Of a DNA stretch of 5,826 nucleotides, positions 1 through 5,826 are shown piece after piece. Each line of letters begins with the position of its first letter. Within the stretch, counting starts at the first letter, position 1. The DNA comes from RUG191 sp045642225 (GTDB taxonomy: Bacteria; Bacillota; Clostridia; Lachnospirales; Lachnospiraceae), in contig JAZUIN010000081.1 in assembly GCA_045642225.1 (NCBI GenBank), positions 1-5,826 of the forward strand. The letters run 5' to 3'. The translations under genes and the position numbers were made by a program. The notes beneath the pieces are model-generated. The model worked only from the letters and a program-made list of their open reading frames with translations. It was not told the origin of the DNA and did no database searches.

Positions 1-56
1 CCAAGACTATAATAGACTTAATATAGCCATTTGCCCGAAAAGCGGAATCTCACATA

Positions 57-84
57 TAGACTTTTTACTTTTATGGCGTATGAT
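57..84 (+). promoter_or_regulatory. Possible sigma-A-type promoter of the rightward HD gene
   Basis: A TAGACT hexamer (57-62) matches the -35 consensus TTGACA at four positions. A TATGAT hexamer (79-84) matches the -10 consensus at five of six, and the spacer is 16 bases. Transcription would start near 91 and give a leader of about 58 bases ending in the strong SD at 134-142. A perfect TATAAT also lies at 8-13, but its -35 would fall outside the window. In DNA this AT-rich such matches arise by chance, so the assignment is tentative. Confidence 0.35.
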
Positions 85-148
85 ATAAATGTAGATAACA
101 GACTTAAAATCAACAAAAAATAACACCATTATTAGGGGAGGTCACATT

Positions 149-2284
149 ATGTATGTTACAAAACAACAGGCGTTAACGTATGTATTAAACGATTTTTATG
201 CCAAGAAAACAAACCAAGAAAACATAGGGAATGAATCTAGTCATGTTTTTGGCGTTATAAAACGATCTTTGCAGCGAATGGATTTAATTAACGAAAACGA
301 AGAGTTTAAATCAAAATTAGATGCTCCTCTGCAAAAAGACATTTTGCTTGCTGTAGCAGCATTACACGATGTTGGAGATGTTATTGGCAGAAATAATCAT
401 AATCAGTTTAGTAAAGGAATTATCCAAGGTAAATTATATCTTCAGGATATTCTTAACGAAAAAACAGAACCGTTTAATCATTTGCCTGCTGACACAAGAA
501 AAACAATTAAAAATTACGTAAGCGATTCTTTATTTTTTAAAAACGAAGTAGATGGGGATTTTTACGATTTTACAAAGATAAATGAAATATGCCCAGACAT
601 AGATGCTCAAAATGCTATTTTTGAAGCTCTAAAAATAAAATCCCAATTTGATTGTTTTTATAATAGAGACTTTAATTATTCAAATATATTATCGTTTGAT
701 AACTACTTTTCTACACGATTTGCAATACCTAAAGATTCTTACTTGTATAAATCAATAGAAAAATACGCTATGAGCATAAAACAAACGCAGCAATATATGA
801 ATGCTCCAGTAATCACAGATAAAGCTATTAATGCTAATGTAAACGATTTAAAAGAATTTGAGCAAAACATTAGAAGATACTATCACCAGTGTCATACCCT
901 AACACAAATGCTTCATTCAGCCTATTCAAGCGAAGAGCTCGAAATAATAGCTAATGCTGTGCAAGAGCATAATATTGATTATAAATTCGCAAAAAACAGA
1001 TTTGAAGGTAGTTCAATTTACAGTATGATAGTCGCTGACGCAGATAAAGATAATTCTATCGAAACCGCAATTTTAAGACGACATCTATTTACAAGAAATC
1101 ACGCTGATGCCTCTCCTTATTCTCAAGATATACGCAAATCCGTATATGAAGCAGAGACAAACCCTAGCAAATTTCCTATGTTAGATTGTGCTTTTACTGT
1201 TATCGGTCAATTCTACCAACAATATGGAGCTAAATCAACGCCTGAATCATTAGTAGATAAGATTCCAAAGGAAATAATAAACGTATCTGTTGATGCCGAA
1301 TCATTAAAAGTAATTAAAGGAATCGAAATTGTTGATATAGCCGACTCTACTAAGGAAAAAAGTACTTTAGTTATGAGAGGCGAAAGCACAATAAACGGAT
1401 TAACAGGGATTTTAAAAGCATACAAAAAGCAATATGACGATTTCAACTCTCAGAACAGTTGCGATACATATAGTCAATTAGACACATTTTTTAAAACTAC
1501 TGCATTTTCTGAATTAAACGCAGATTATAATGAAAAAGCTTGTTCTCTAGTTGATTTTTCATCCACAGAAGCTTTTATAAAAACGCTCGAAACCGTTATT
1601 AATAATGCAAATGCTTTAGAAGAATATCGCGAAGGATCGTTTGATGAATATATAACAAATCTCGAAGCGGAAATGTATAAAAAGCTTTATGCTGGAGTCA
1701 AAGGAAAAGAAAACTATGCAAACGCAGATATGGAATCATTTATTGAAAATGAATTACCTCTAAATCTGCAAGAAATGAATCGTTTAACAGTCATACAAAC
1801 TCTGTCGAAACAACTTGGCGTTAACGAAACATATTTTTCTATACAAGGAAACGCATTATATCTTAACGATGTGCCTCAAGCAGGAATTGTATTCCAAGAT
1901 TCGATTGCTATCGCAGAATTTAATGATGACAGACTTAATAGCTTATCTTGTGATAGCAAAAATTTAAAGCTTTTAACCGAAAGCTTATATTCGTTAAATG
2001 AGACCGCCATTTCTAATAATATAGAGCATATCTTAGATATTCAGCTACTAGATAATATTATTGAAGCAGCAACTAGCCAAAATATTTCATTTGCAAAAGA
2101 AATTCGTAGAACGCAACCAACAGCACGAATGCTAAAACTAGCACAACGTCTTTATCCAGATGTTACCGCAGAAGATACAGCTATAATACATGAGAATCTA
2201 GCTGGTTTAGTCGCCCGAAGAGCATTTGAAATTGATCTTAAGATGCCAGGCGCTCCTATAATAACGCCCCATCTATTATTTTAG
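149..2284 (+). CDS. Large HD-superfamily phosphohydrolase-like protein, 711 aa (rightward paralogue)
   Basis: The protein probably hydrolyses a phosphoester using a metal-dependent HD fold; the substrate is unknown. Visible ligands are H32 (in SSHVFGV), H73-D74 (in ALHDVGDVI), H84 (in NHNQFSKG), H274 (in VQEHN) and D297/D299 (in VADADKD). This order is that of HD-superfamily hydrolases. About 165-170 residues (roughly 95-255) separate the first half of the fold from the second, so the domain is interrupted. Beyond residue 320 no family is recognised, but several blocks recur in the leftward paralogue: PMLDCAF (343-349), DTYSQLDTFFKTT (from 439), EAEMYK (506-511) and a probably beta-rich stretch near 559-600. 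I see no signal peptide or membrane helix, so it is probably cytoplasmic. The ATG is preceded by AGGGGAGGT (134-142) at six bases, a strong SD that fixes the start. The protein contains no tryptophan. The ORF is certain; the HD assignment is strong; the function is open. Confidence 0.9.
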   Translation: MYVTKQQALTYVLNDFYAKKTNQENIGNESSHVFGVIKRSLQRMDLINENEEFKSKLDAPLQKDILLAVAALHDVGDVIGRNNHNQFSKGIIQGKLYLQDILNEKTEPFNHLPADTRKTIKNYVSDSLFFKNEVDGDFYDFTKINEICPDIDAQNAIFEALKIKSQFDCFYNRDFNYSNILSFDNYFSTRFAIPKDSYLYKSIEKYAMSIKQTQQYMNAPVITDKAINANVNDLKEFEQNIRRYYHQCHTLTQMLHSAYSSEELEIIANAVQEHNIDYKFAKNRFEGSSIYSMIVADADKDNSIETAILRRHLFTRNHADASPYSQDIRKSVYEAETNPSKFPMLDCAFTVIGQFYQQYGAKSTPESLVDKIPKEIINVSVDAESLKVIKGIEIVDIADSTKEKSTLVMRGESTINGLTGILKAYKKQYDDFNSQNSCDTYSQLDTFFKTTAFSELNADYNEKACSLVDFSSTEAFIKTLETVINNANALEEYREGSFDEYITNLEAEMYKKLYAGVKGKENYANADMESFIENELPLNLQEMNRLTVIQTLSKQLGVNETYFSIQGNALYLNDVPQAGIVFQDSIAIAEFNDDRLNSLSCDSKNLKLLTESLYSLNETAISNNIEHILDIQLLDNIIEAATSQNISFAKEIRRTQPTARMLKLAQRLYPDVTAEDTAIIHENLAGLVARRAFEIDLKMPGAPIITPHLLF

Positions 2285-2310
2285 ATACGGTCCTTTTAGG
2301 TTTTTTATTA

Positions 2311-2354
2311 CAAATAAACGTAAGCGTGAAATATTCCGCGCTTACGTTTATTTG
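2311..2354. terminator. Bidirectional intrinsic terminator between the convergent HD genes
   Basis: A perfect 16-base inverted repeat (2311-2326 and 2339-2354) flanks a 12-base loop. The core stem is CGTAAGCG/CGCTTACG (2319-2326 and 2339-2346). It is preceded by the A-rich CAAATAAA and followed by the T-rich TTTATTTG. Because it is symmetric, both strands show a GC-containing hairpin with a U-rich tail. It lies 26 bases after the rightward stop codon and 23 bases after the leftward one, where a shared terminator would be expected. No long uninterrupted T-run follows, so its strength is uncertain. Confidence 0.75.
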
Positions 2355-2377
2355 ATTAACTAAGTTATCTAGTGCTT

Positions 2378-4531
2378 TTACTTTTTCATTTCTGTTATTC
2401 TATCGATTACCATAGTAGATAAAGTTTTGGCAATATCTTCTCGGTTATCACAATCCGGATTTCGCCTTTTCACCATGTTATATATATAATTAGGCCATGG
2501 TTCTAACAATAGTATATTTGTATAAAAATTTTTGTCGTCAAGATGATTTGCAAAAATAAAATCATCTAATGCTTGAAGTTCTTTTATTCTGTCGATATTT
2601 TCAGATAGAACATCTTCATATAATGTGTATAGATTATGTTGATTTTGAATTAGTGAAATATTTTTAATATCACTTTCAATATTGGTTAACTGAGAGTCGT
2701 CGAATTCGCCAATCAATATAGAATCATTATAAGCTGTGCAAATGTTTGGATTTGGATTTAAATACAGTTTGTTTTTGCAAACAGCAAAATATCGGGAATC
2801 AACTTTTAAGGACTCTGACAGTTTTTGAATAGTTGTAGTTCTATATACTTGTTGTAAATCTAAACGTTGCTCTTCCTGAATAAATAATGTTGGGTCTGAT
2901 ATAGCAAGATTTTCTTTTTGAATTTGGCCCAAATACAATCCCTTGTACATTTCAGCTTCTTTTTCATTAATGTATTGGTCATAGGGCATTGTATCATTTG
3001 ATTTTAGTAAATCTGTAGAAACTTTTAAAACGTATGCCAAGGCGTGTTGAAAGTTTTCTGTGTCTGTAAAATCACCCAAGACATCTGCTTTTTTATCATA
3101 ATCACCATTTAATTCAGAAAATACTGTTGTTTTAAAAAAGGTGTTTAATTGGCTATATGTATCTACACTGCTCGTCCACTCCCTGTAATAATAGCGATCA
3201 TATTTTAAATATGATGGTTGGAAAGTATGGTTAGAATAGTTTTCTTTATATATTTCTAACATTCCTTGCAAGACGTCTATTTTTTTTAGCACATTTTCGC
3301 CGTCTGTCGAACAATTGAGAATTTCTTCAGGAATTTTTGATAACAATTTTTGCGAAGACGATTCTTTGCGGTCTCGTTGATAAAATTGTCCTAAAATATT
3401 AAATGCACAACTTAACATAGGCACAATTGCAATAGCTTCATTTTTGTATAAAAGATGTTTTATTTCGTTTATGTGAGACGCTTCGATTATTGACTCTTGA
3501 TTAACTATAAAAGAATGATTTTTTGAAAACAAAAATCTTCGCATAATTGATGTTTCGATAAAATTGTCCTTATCTGCATCTGCGATAATCATACTATATA
3601 TAGAACTGCCTTGGAATCTATTTTGTTTATAAGCTTCTTTTTGTGCTTGTTCCGTATTGTTTATAGAATCTATACATTCGTCTTTGTATTTAAAATCAAC
3701 ATTATGCTCTTGTACAGCGTCTGCAATAATTTTTAATTCACTTTGAGAATATGACGCGTGTAACATTTCTGTCAGTTTACGACATTTTTCACTATATTTG
3801 TGAGAACGTTCGTTAAAAGCAGTTATTTTTTCTTTATTTGATCGTTCAATTTCATATTTTTTTTCGTCTCTTGCAGTTTCTATTATTTTTTTAGATTCTG
3901 GAAATAAAGCAAAAGAATATTTTTTTATAGACTCATATAAATATGAATCTTTAGGTATACAAAAATGATTAGATAAATATTTATCGAAAGAATTTATATA
4001 TTCATAATTAAACTCTTGATTATAAAAACTATCAAATTGAAATTTTATTAGCATTGCGTTAAAAAGAGCTTCTTGAGACTCTTTGTCAGGGATTATACTA
4101 TTTATGTTTTCAAAATGATAATATTCGTTAAATAAGCCGTCATTATTCATTTTAGAATCTAGTATAAAACTTTTAAGATTATTTCGAGTTTGCTTATCTA
4201 ATTCGTTGTATATCGGTGTTTTTTCATTTAATATATCATCAATGTGCAAATATCCTTGCACTATGCCTTTACTGAATTGATTATGGTTTTTTCTATTAAT
4301 CACATTACCAACATCATGTAAGACAGCTGTGGCTATAATTATATCTTTACTAATTGGCTCTGTTAAAACGTCTTTAAATTCTGGATTTTCGTTAATAAAA
4401 TAATATCTTTGTAAAGAGCGTTTCATTACTCCAAATACATGACTTGATCCGTGTCCGATATTATATTTTCTGTCGCTATTATAAAATTCATTTAACGCAA
4501 ACAATAAAGTATTTTGTTTTGTCGCATACAT
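2378..4531 (-). CDS. Large HD-superfamily phosphohydrolase-like protein, 717 aa (leftward paralogue)
   Basis: This is a homologue of the rightward HD protein. My hand alignment gives about 60% identity over the first 94 residues and weaker but continuous similarity to near the C-terminus. The ligands are all kept: H31, H72-D73, H83, H276 and D318/D320. An insertion again separates the two halves of the HD fold. It differs by about 20 extra residues (roughly 284-303) between the H276 and D318 motifs, and by a Tyr-rich segment (YYYREW) before the DTYSQLNTFFKTT block. No signal peptide or membrane helix is visible. I start it at the ATG at 4529-4531, because MYATKQ aligns with MYVTKQ of the paralogue and GGGGGA lies seven bases upstream. 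A TTG five codons earlier (4544-4546) overlaps that SD and is an unlikely start. Trp codons here are TGG. Expression may depend on read-through of the terminator just upstream. The substrate and role are unknown. Confidence 0.9.
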   Translation of the reverse strand: MYATKQNTLLFALNEFYNSDRKYNIGHGSSHVFGVMKRSLQRYYFINENPEFKDVLTEPISKDIIIATAVLHDVGNVINRKNHNQFSKGIVQGYLHIDDILNEKTPIYNELDKQTRNNLKSFILDSKMNNDGLFNEYYHFENINSIIPDKESQEALFNAMLIKFQFDSFYNQEFNYEYINSFDKYLSNHFCIPKDSYLYESIKKYSFALFPESKKIIETARDEKKYEIERSNKEKITAFNERSHKYSEKCRKLTEMLHASYSQSELKIIADAVQEHNVDFKYKDECIDSINNTEQAQKEAYKQNRFQGSSIYSMIIADADKDNFIETSIMRRFLFSKNHSFIVNQESIIEASHINEIKHLLYKNEAIAIVPMLSCAFNILGQFYQRDRKESSSQKLLSKIPEEILNCSTDGENVLKKIDVLQGMLEIYKENYSNHTFQPSYLKYDRYYYREWTSSVDTYSQLNTFFKTTVFSELNGDYDKKADVLGDFTDTENFQHALAYVLKVSTDLLKSNDTMPYDQYINEKEAEMYKGLYLGQIQKENLAISDPTLFIQEEQRLDLQQVYRTTTIQKLSESLKVDSRYFAVCKNKLYLNPNPNICTAYNDSILIGEFDDSQLTNIESDIKNISLIQNQHNLYTLYEDVLSENIDRIKELQALDDFIFANHLDDKNFYTNILLLEPWPNYIYNMVKRRNPDCDNREDIAKTLSTMVIDRITEMKK

Positions 4532-4538
4532 AAAATTA

Positions 4539-4544
4539 TCCCCC
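4539..4544 (-). promoter_or_regulatory. Ribosome binding site that decides the leftward HD start
   Basis: GGGGGA on the minus strand sits seven bases before the ATG at 4529-4531. The alternative TTG codon at 4544-4546 overlaps it and has no SD of its own, so the shorter start is preferred. Alignment with the N-terminus of the paralogue agrees. Confidence 0.75.
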
Positions 4545-4561
4545 AAAGATTTATTTAATAT

Positions 4562-4587
4562 AAAAAAAGCCCATAAATGGCTTTTTT
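4562..4587 (-). terminator. Intrinsic terminator after the 139-aa gene, overlapping its stop codon
   Basis: On the minus strand AAAAAAGCC (4587-4579), a seven-base loop and GGCTTTTTT (4571-4563), with one further T, form a 9-bp stem with a U-rich 3' arm. The TAA stop of the upstream gene (4588-4586) lies partly inside the 5' arm. The hairpin is followed within about 18 bases by the SD of the leftward HD gene. It should end or weaken transcription of the small-gene cluster before the HD gene. Confidence 0.75.
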
Positions 4588-5005
4588 ATTCGTGTAAAGC
4601 AACATATATTTGCGCTTGTTCATAACATTTAGCTAACATAGGATTATGTATATCTTCAGCATACTCTATTTCGCGATTAAAGGCTTCCTTTACGACTCCG
4701 ACGCTAAATCCCTCATCTGAATCCCAAGAAATAATATTATTTTCAATAACTTTACATGCCCCTATAAAATTTTCTTCTTTAAAATGGTCATAACATTCTT
4801 TTAAAATTCTTTTATCTTCAAGAATCTCTTCCTTCGATCTAGGAGCAGTAAAATTCCATTGTGATTCAACTTCTCCACGAGCAATTTTTTCCTCTTGTTG
4901 CTTAGCCCATTCTCTAGCTGCTTTGCGATGTTCTTCTCTCATTTCTTCGGTTACTTCTGGCCATTGGTCAACTGGTAAGCTAACTGGTAAATTACATTTT
5001 GACAT
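4586..5005 (-). CDS. Hypothetical charged protein, 139 aa
   Basis: I do not recognise a family. After a short start (MSKCNLPVSLPVDQWPEV), residues of about 18-45 are very rich in Glu, Lys and Arg and look like a long helix. The rest (ILKECYDHFKEENF, KVIENNIISWDSD, MLAKCYEQAQIYVALHE) also reads as amphipathic helices, loosely like helical-repeat proteins, but no repeat is clear. There is no signal peptide or membrane segment, so it is probably cytoplasmic. The ATG has TAGGAG (5014-5019) eight bases upstream, and that SD directly follows the TGA at 5020-5022 of the preceding open frame, which suggests co-transcription. Its own stop codon overlaps the terminator downstream. Coding status is well supported by length, SD and composition; the function is unknown. 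Confidence 0.8.
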   Translation of the reverse strand: MSKCNLPVSLPVDQWPEVTEEMREEHRKAAREWAKQQEEKIARGEVESQWNFTAPRSKEEILEDKRILKECYDHFKEENFIGACKVIENNIISWDSDEGFSVGVVKEAFNREIEYAEDIHNPMLAKCYEQAQIYVALHE

Positions 5006-5019
5006 TTATTTTGCTCCTA

Positions 5020-5196
5020 TCAATTATATGATTGTAACTCCAATCCATTAAATAAACATAACGATATTCTCCCTTCGACAATTTCAATAGGAGAATGAAT
5101 CCTCATATTACCTCTATCTCTATCATTATACATTTGTGTTTGAATTAGAATCAACCTCTCGTTTAGATATGTGGGTCTGTACAAAAATGCAATTGC
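5020..5196 (-). pseudogene. 58-codon open frame continuing the 34-aa ORF past an in-frame TGA
   Basis: Directly after the TGA at 5197-5199 the same frame stays open for 58 sense codons (from AIAFLYRPTYLNERL to FNGLELQSYN) and ends with TGA at 5020-5022. There is no ATG with an SD at its beginning. Internal starts are a TTG at 5182-5184 and ATGs further in, none with a good SD. The composition looks protein-like, and the terminal stop sits right beside the SD of the next gene, as expected for the true end of a gene in this cluster. The simplest reading is that 5020-5301 was one gene of about 92-93 codons interrupted by a nonsense mutation or sequencing error. UGA read-through, or a separate gene with a non-ATG start, are alternatives. 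No function is recognised. Confidence 0.45.
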
Positions 5197-5301
5197 TCAT
5201 TTTTTATTTATATTTAATCCAGCAATTTCTTTTAATGCTTGAATTGTATCTTTTACTATTTTGTTTGCTTCTTTATCATCTTTAGCATCTCCCCACCTCA
5301 T
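5197..5301 (-). CDS. Small ORF, 34 aa, translationally coupled to the zinc-ribbon gene
   Basis: The ATG overlaps the TGA of the upstream 152-aa gene in an ATGA arrangement (ATG 5301-5299, TGA 5300-5298), a typical coupling signal. AAGGGA (5311-5316) lies nine bases upstream. The peptide begins MRWGDAKDDKEANKIVKD, then IQALKEIAGLNINKK, and is mostly a charged amphipathic helix. It ends at TGA 5197-5199, but the same frame remains open for 58 more codons, so this may be the N-terminal part of a longer interrupted protein rather than a complete microprotein. No family is recognised. Confidence 0.5.
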   Translation of the reverse strand: MRWGDAKDDKEANKIVKDTIQALKEIAGLNINKK

Positions 5302-5756
5302 AATCCATATTCCCTTATATGTACTAAGTCTTCTCTTTCCGCAGGATTGACGCCTTCTAGCGCACCATCAAATACTGCAAGCTTTGTGCCGCAGGTAGTA
5401 CATGTTGCCTGCCGCGCCTTTTCTCCAGTACTATTTAATACATAATAGAATTCCACCCATTCACTATCCATTTCCCACATAAACTTTCGCTTACATAATG
5501 GGCAATATACCTCTCTATATCTATACTTAGCTTTTGGAAGTCTTTCCACTATCTCAACCTCTTTTACTGATTCAATTTTAAAATTCTTATCATCATCTGC
5601 AGACTCAACGCAGAATATGTCTCCTTTACCTGGACCAATTTTAACCGAAGTAACTTTTCCAACAAATTCATCATCATTTTCATCGATTACCTTGAGAAAT
5701 TGCTCTGACATATTAGCATCCAGAATCGTTGCTAATTTATCCATAAAACTATCCAT
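5298..5756 (-). CDS. Four-cysteine zinc-ribbon protein, 152 aa
   Basis: Residues 85-88 (CPLC) and 119-122 (CTTC) form two CxxC knuckles about 30 residues apart, the layout of a zinc ribbon that would bind one zinc ion. Between them lies an aromatic, probably beta-rich segment (MWEMDSEWVEFYYVL). The N-terminal part (about 1-25) is helical; residues 30-72 alternate hydrophobic and charged positions (EFVGKVTSVKIG, FKIESVKEVEIVE) like a small beta-barrel. Such architecture often goes with nucleic-acid or protein binding, but no specific family is recognised. The ATG at 5754-5756 has GGTGA (5764-5768) seven bases upstream. It starts three bases after the preceding stop codon and overlaps the next ORF by four bases, so it sits inside an operon. 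No signal peptide is seen. The coding call is firm; the role is unknown. Confidence 0.82.
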   Translation of the reverse strand: MDSFMDKLATILDANMSEQFLKVIDENDDEFVGKVTSVKIGPGKGDIFCVESADDDKNFKIESVKEVEIVERLPKAKYRYREVYCPLCKRKFMWEMDSEWVEFYYVLNSTGEKARQATCTTCGTKLAVFDGALEGVNPAEREDLVHIREYGL

Positions 5757-5759
5757 TAT

Positions 5760-5826
5760 TTATTCACCACTTTTACTTTTTGCATTTAATAGTTGAGTCT
5801 CAAATTCCGTAAAATTCATATTCAAG
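5760..5826 (-). CDS. 3' end of a gene entering from the right edge (partial)
   Basis: On the minus strand a frame open from the window edge reads LNMNFTEFETQLLNAKSKSGE and stops with TAA at 5760-5762, three bases before the zinc-ribbon start codon. The SD of that gene lies within its last codons, as in tightly packed operons. An ATG at 5817-5819 could begin a 19-residue peptide, but no SD is visible in the seven bases upstream, so the C-terminus of a longer protein is more likely. The function cannot be judged. Confidence 0.5.
   Translation of the reverse strand, partial: LNMNFTEFETQLLNAKSKSGE

Noticed and set aside
2..88. Frame open from the left edge for 28 codons, including CPKSGISHIDF, ending in TAA at 86-88; a possible 3' end of an upstream gene.
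   Set aside because: It is short and not unlikely by chance at this base composition. The neighbouring frame is also open over much of the same stretch, and the candidate promoter overlaps it.
1213..1446. 77-codon minus-strand ORF.
   Set aside because: It lies wholly inside the rightward HD gene, antisense to a segment under clear protein-level conservation, and has no supporting features.
2291..2310. CCTTTTAGG followed by six Ts just after the rightward stop, as a terminator.
   Set aside because: The stem would be only three base pairs; the 16-base inverted repeat just downstream is far stronger.
149..4531. The convergent HD genes as a DNA-level inverted repeat or invertible element.
   Set aside because: Aligned blocks share protein sequence but the nucleotide sequences are well diverged, with no long identical arms and no recombinase gene in the window.
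5197..5199. In-frame TGA as a selenocysteine codon.
   Set aside because: No convincing SECIS-like hairpin with the expected apical loop follows the TGA, and the residues around it resemble no known selenoprotein motif.
5126..5200. 24-codon minus-strand ORF (MSNCIFVQTHISKREV...) whose ATG overlaps the TGA at 5197-5199.
   Set aside because: The overlap looks like coupling, but the ORF is very short, and the 58-codon frame over the same bases is longer and fits the next gene's SD better.
5239..5445. 68-codon plus-strand ORF.
   Set aside because: It is antisense to the zinc-ribbon gene, including its CTTC knuckle, and to the 34-aa ORF; no SD or recognisable protein features support it.

Overview
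This is an AT-rich window with A/T-rich third codon positions and purine-rich Shine-Dalgarno (SD) sites of the GGAGG/GGGGA type. Trp codons that I checked are TGG, and TAA, TAG and TGA are all used as stops. This fits a low-GC Gram-positive bacterium (Bacillota) or one of its phages or plasmids. Nothing in the window identifies the species. There is no integrase, transposase, structural phage gene, tRNA, rRNA or CRISPR array. Small, tightly packed genes of unknown function next to large unfamiliar proteins suggest an accessory or mobile region, but that is inference.

The left and middle parts (149-4531) hold two large genes facing each other. They encode homologous proteins of 711 and 717 residues. 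Both carry the ligand pattern of a metal-dependent HD-superfamily phosphohydrolase (H...HD...H...EH...DAD), split by a long insertion, followed by about 400 residues of conserved C-terminal sequence that I cannot assign to a family. The 93 bases between their stop codons contain a near-symmetric hairpin with A- and T-tracts, which reads as a shared bidirectional terminator. A plausible promoter and a strong SD lie upstream of the left gene.

The right part (4561-5826) is a leftward cluster. In transcription order it holds the end of a gene entering from the right edge, a 152-residue four-cysteine zinc-ribbon protein, a 34-codon ORF overlapping it by 4 bases, a 58-codon open stretch in the same frame as that ORF but separated from it by one TGA, and a 139-residue charged protein of unknown function. 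The last gene ends inside the 5' arm of an intrinsic terminator, and the leftward HD gene begins only about 30 bases after it.

The three small genes look co-transcribed, since their gaps are minimal and each SD sits in or beside the previous stop. The leftward HD gene may be expressed by read-through of the terminator or from its own promoter, which I cannot place. No biochemical link between the small genes and the HD proteins can be read from the sequence. The points most worth checking are the convergent paralogous HD pair, the interrupted HD fold, the TGA-interrupted reading frame, and the terminator that overlaps a stop codon.
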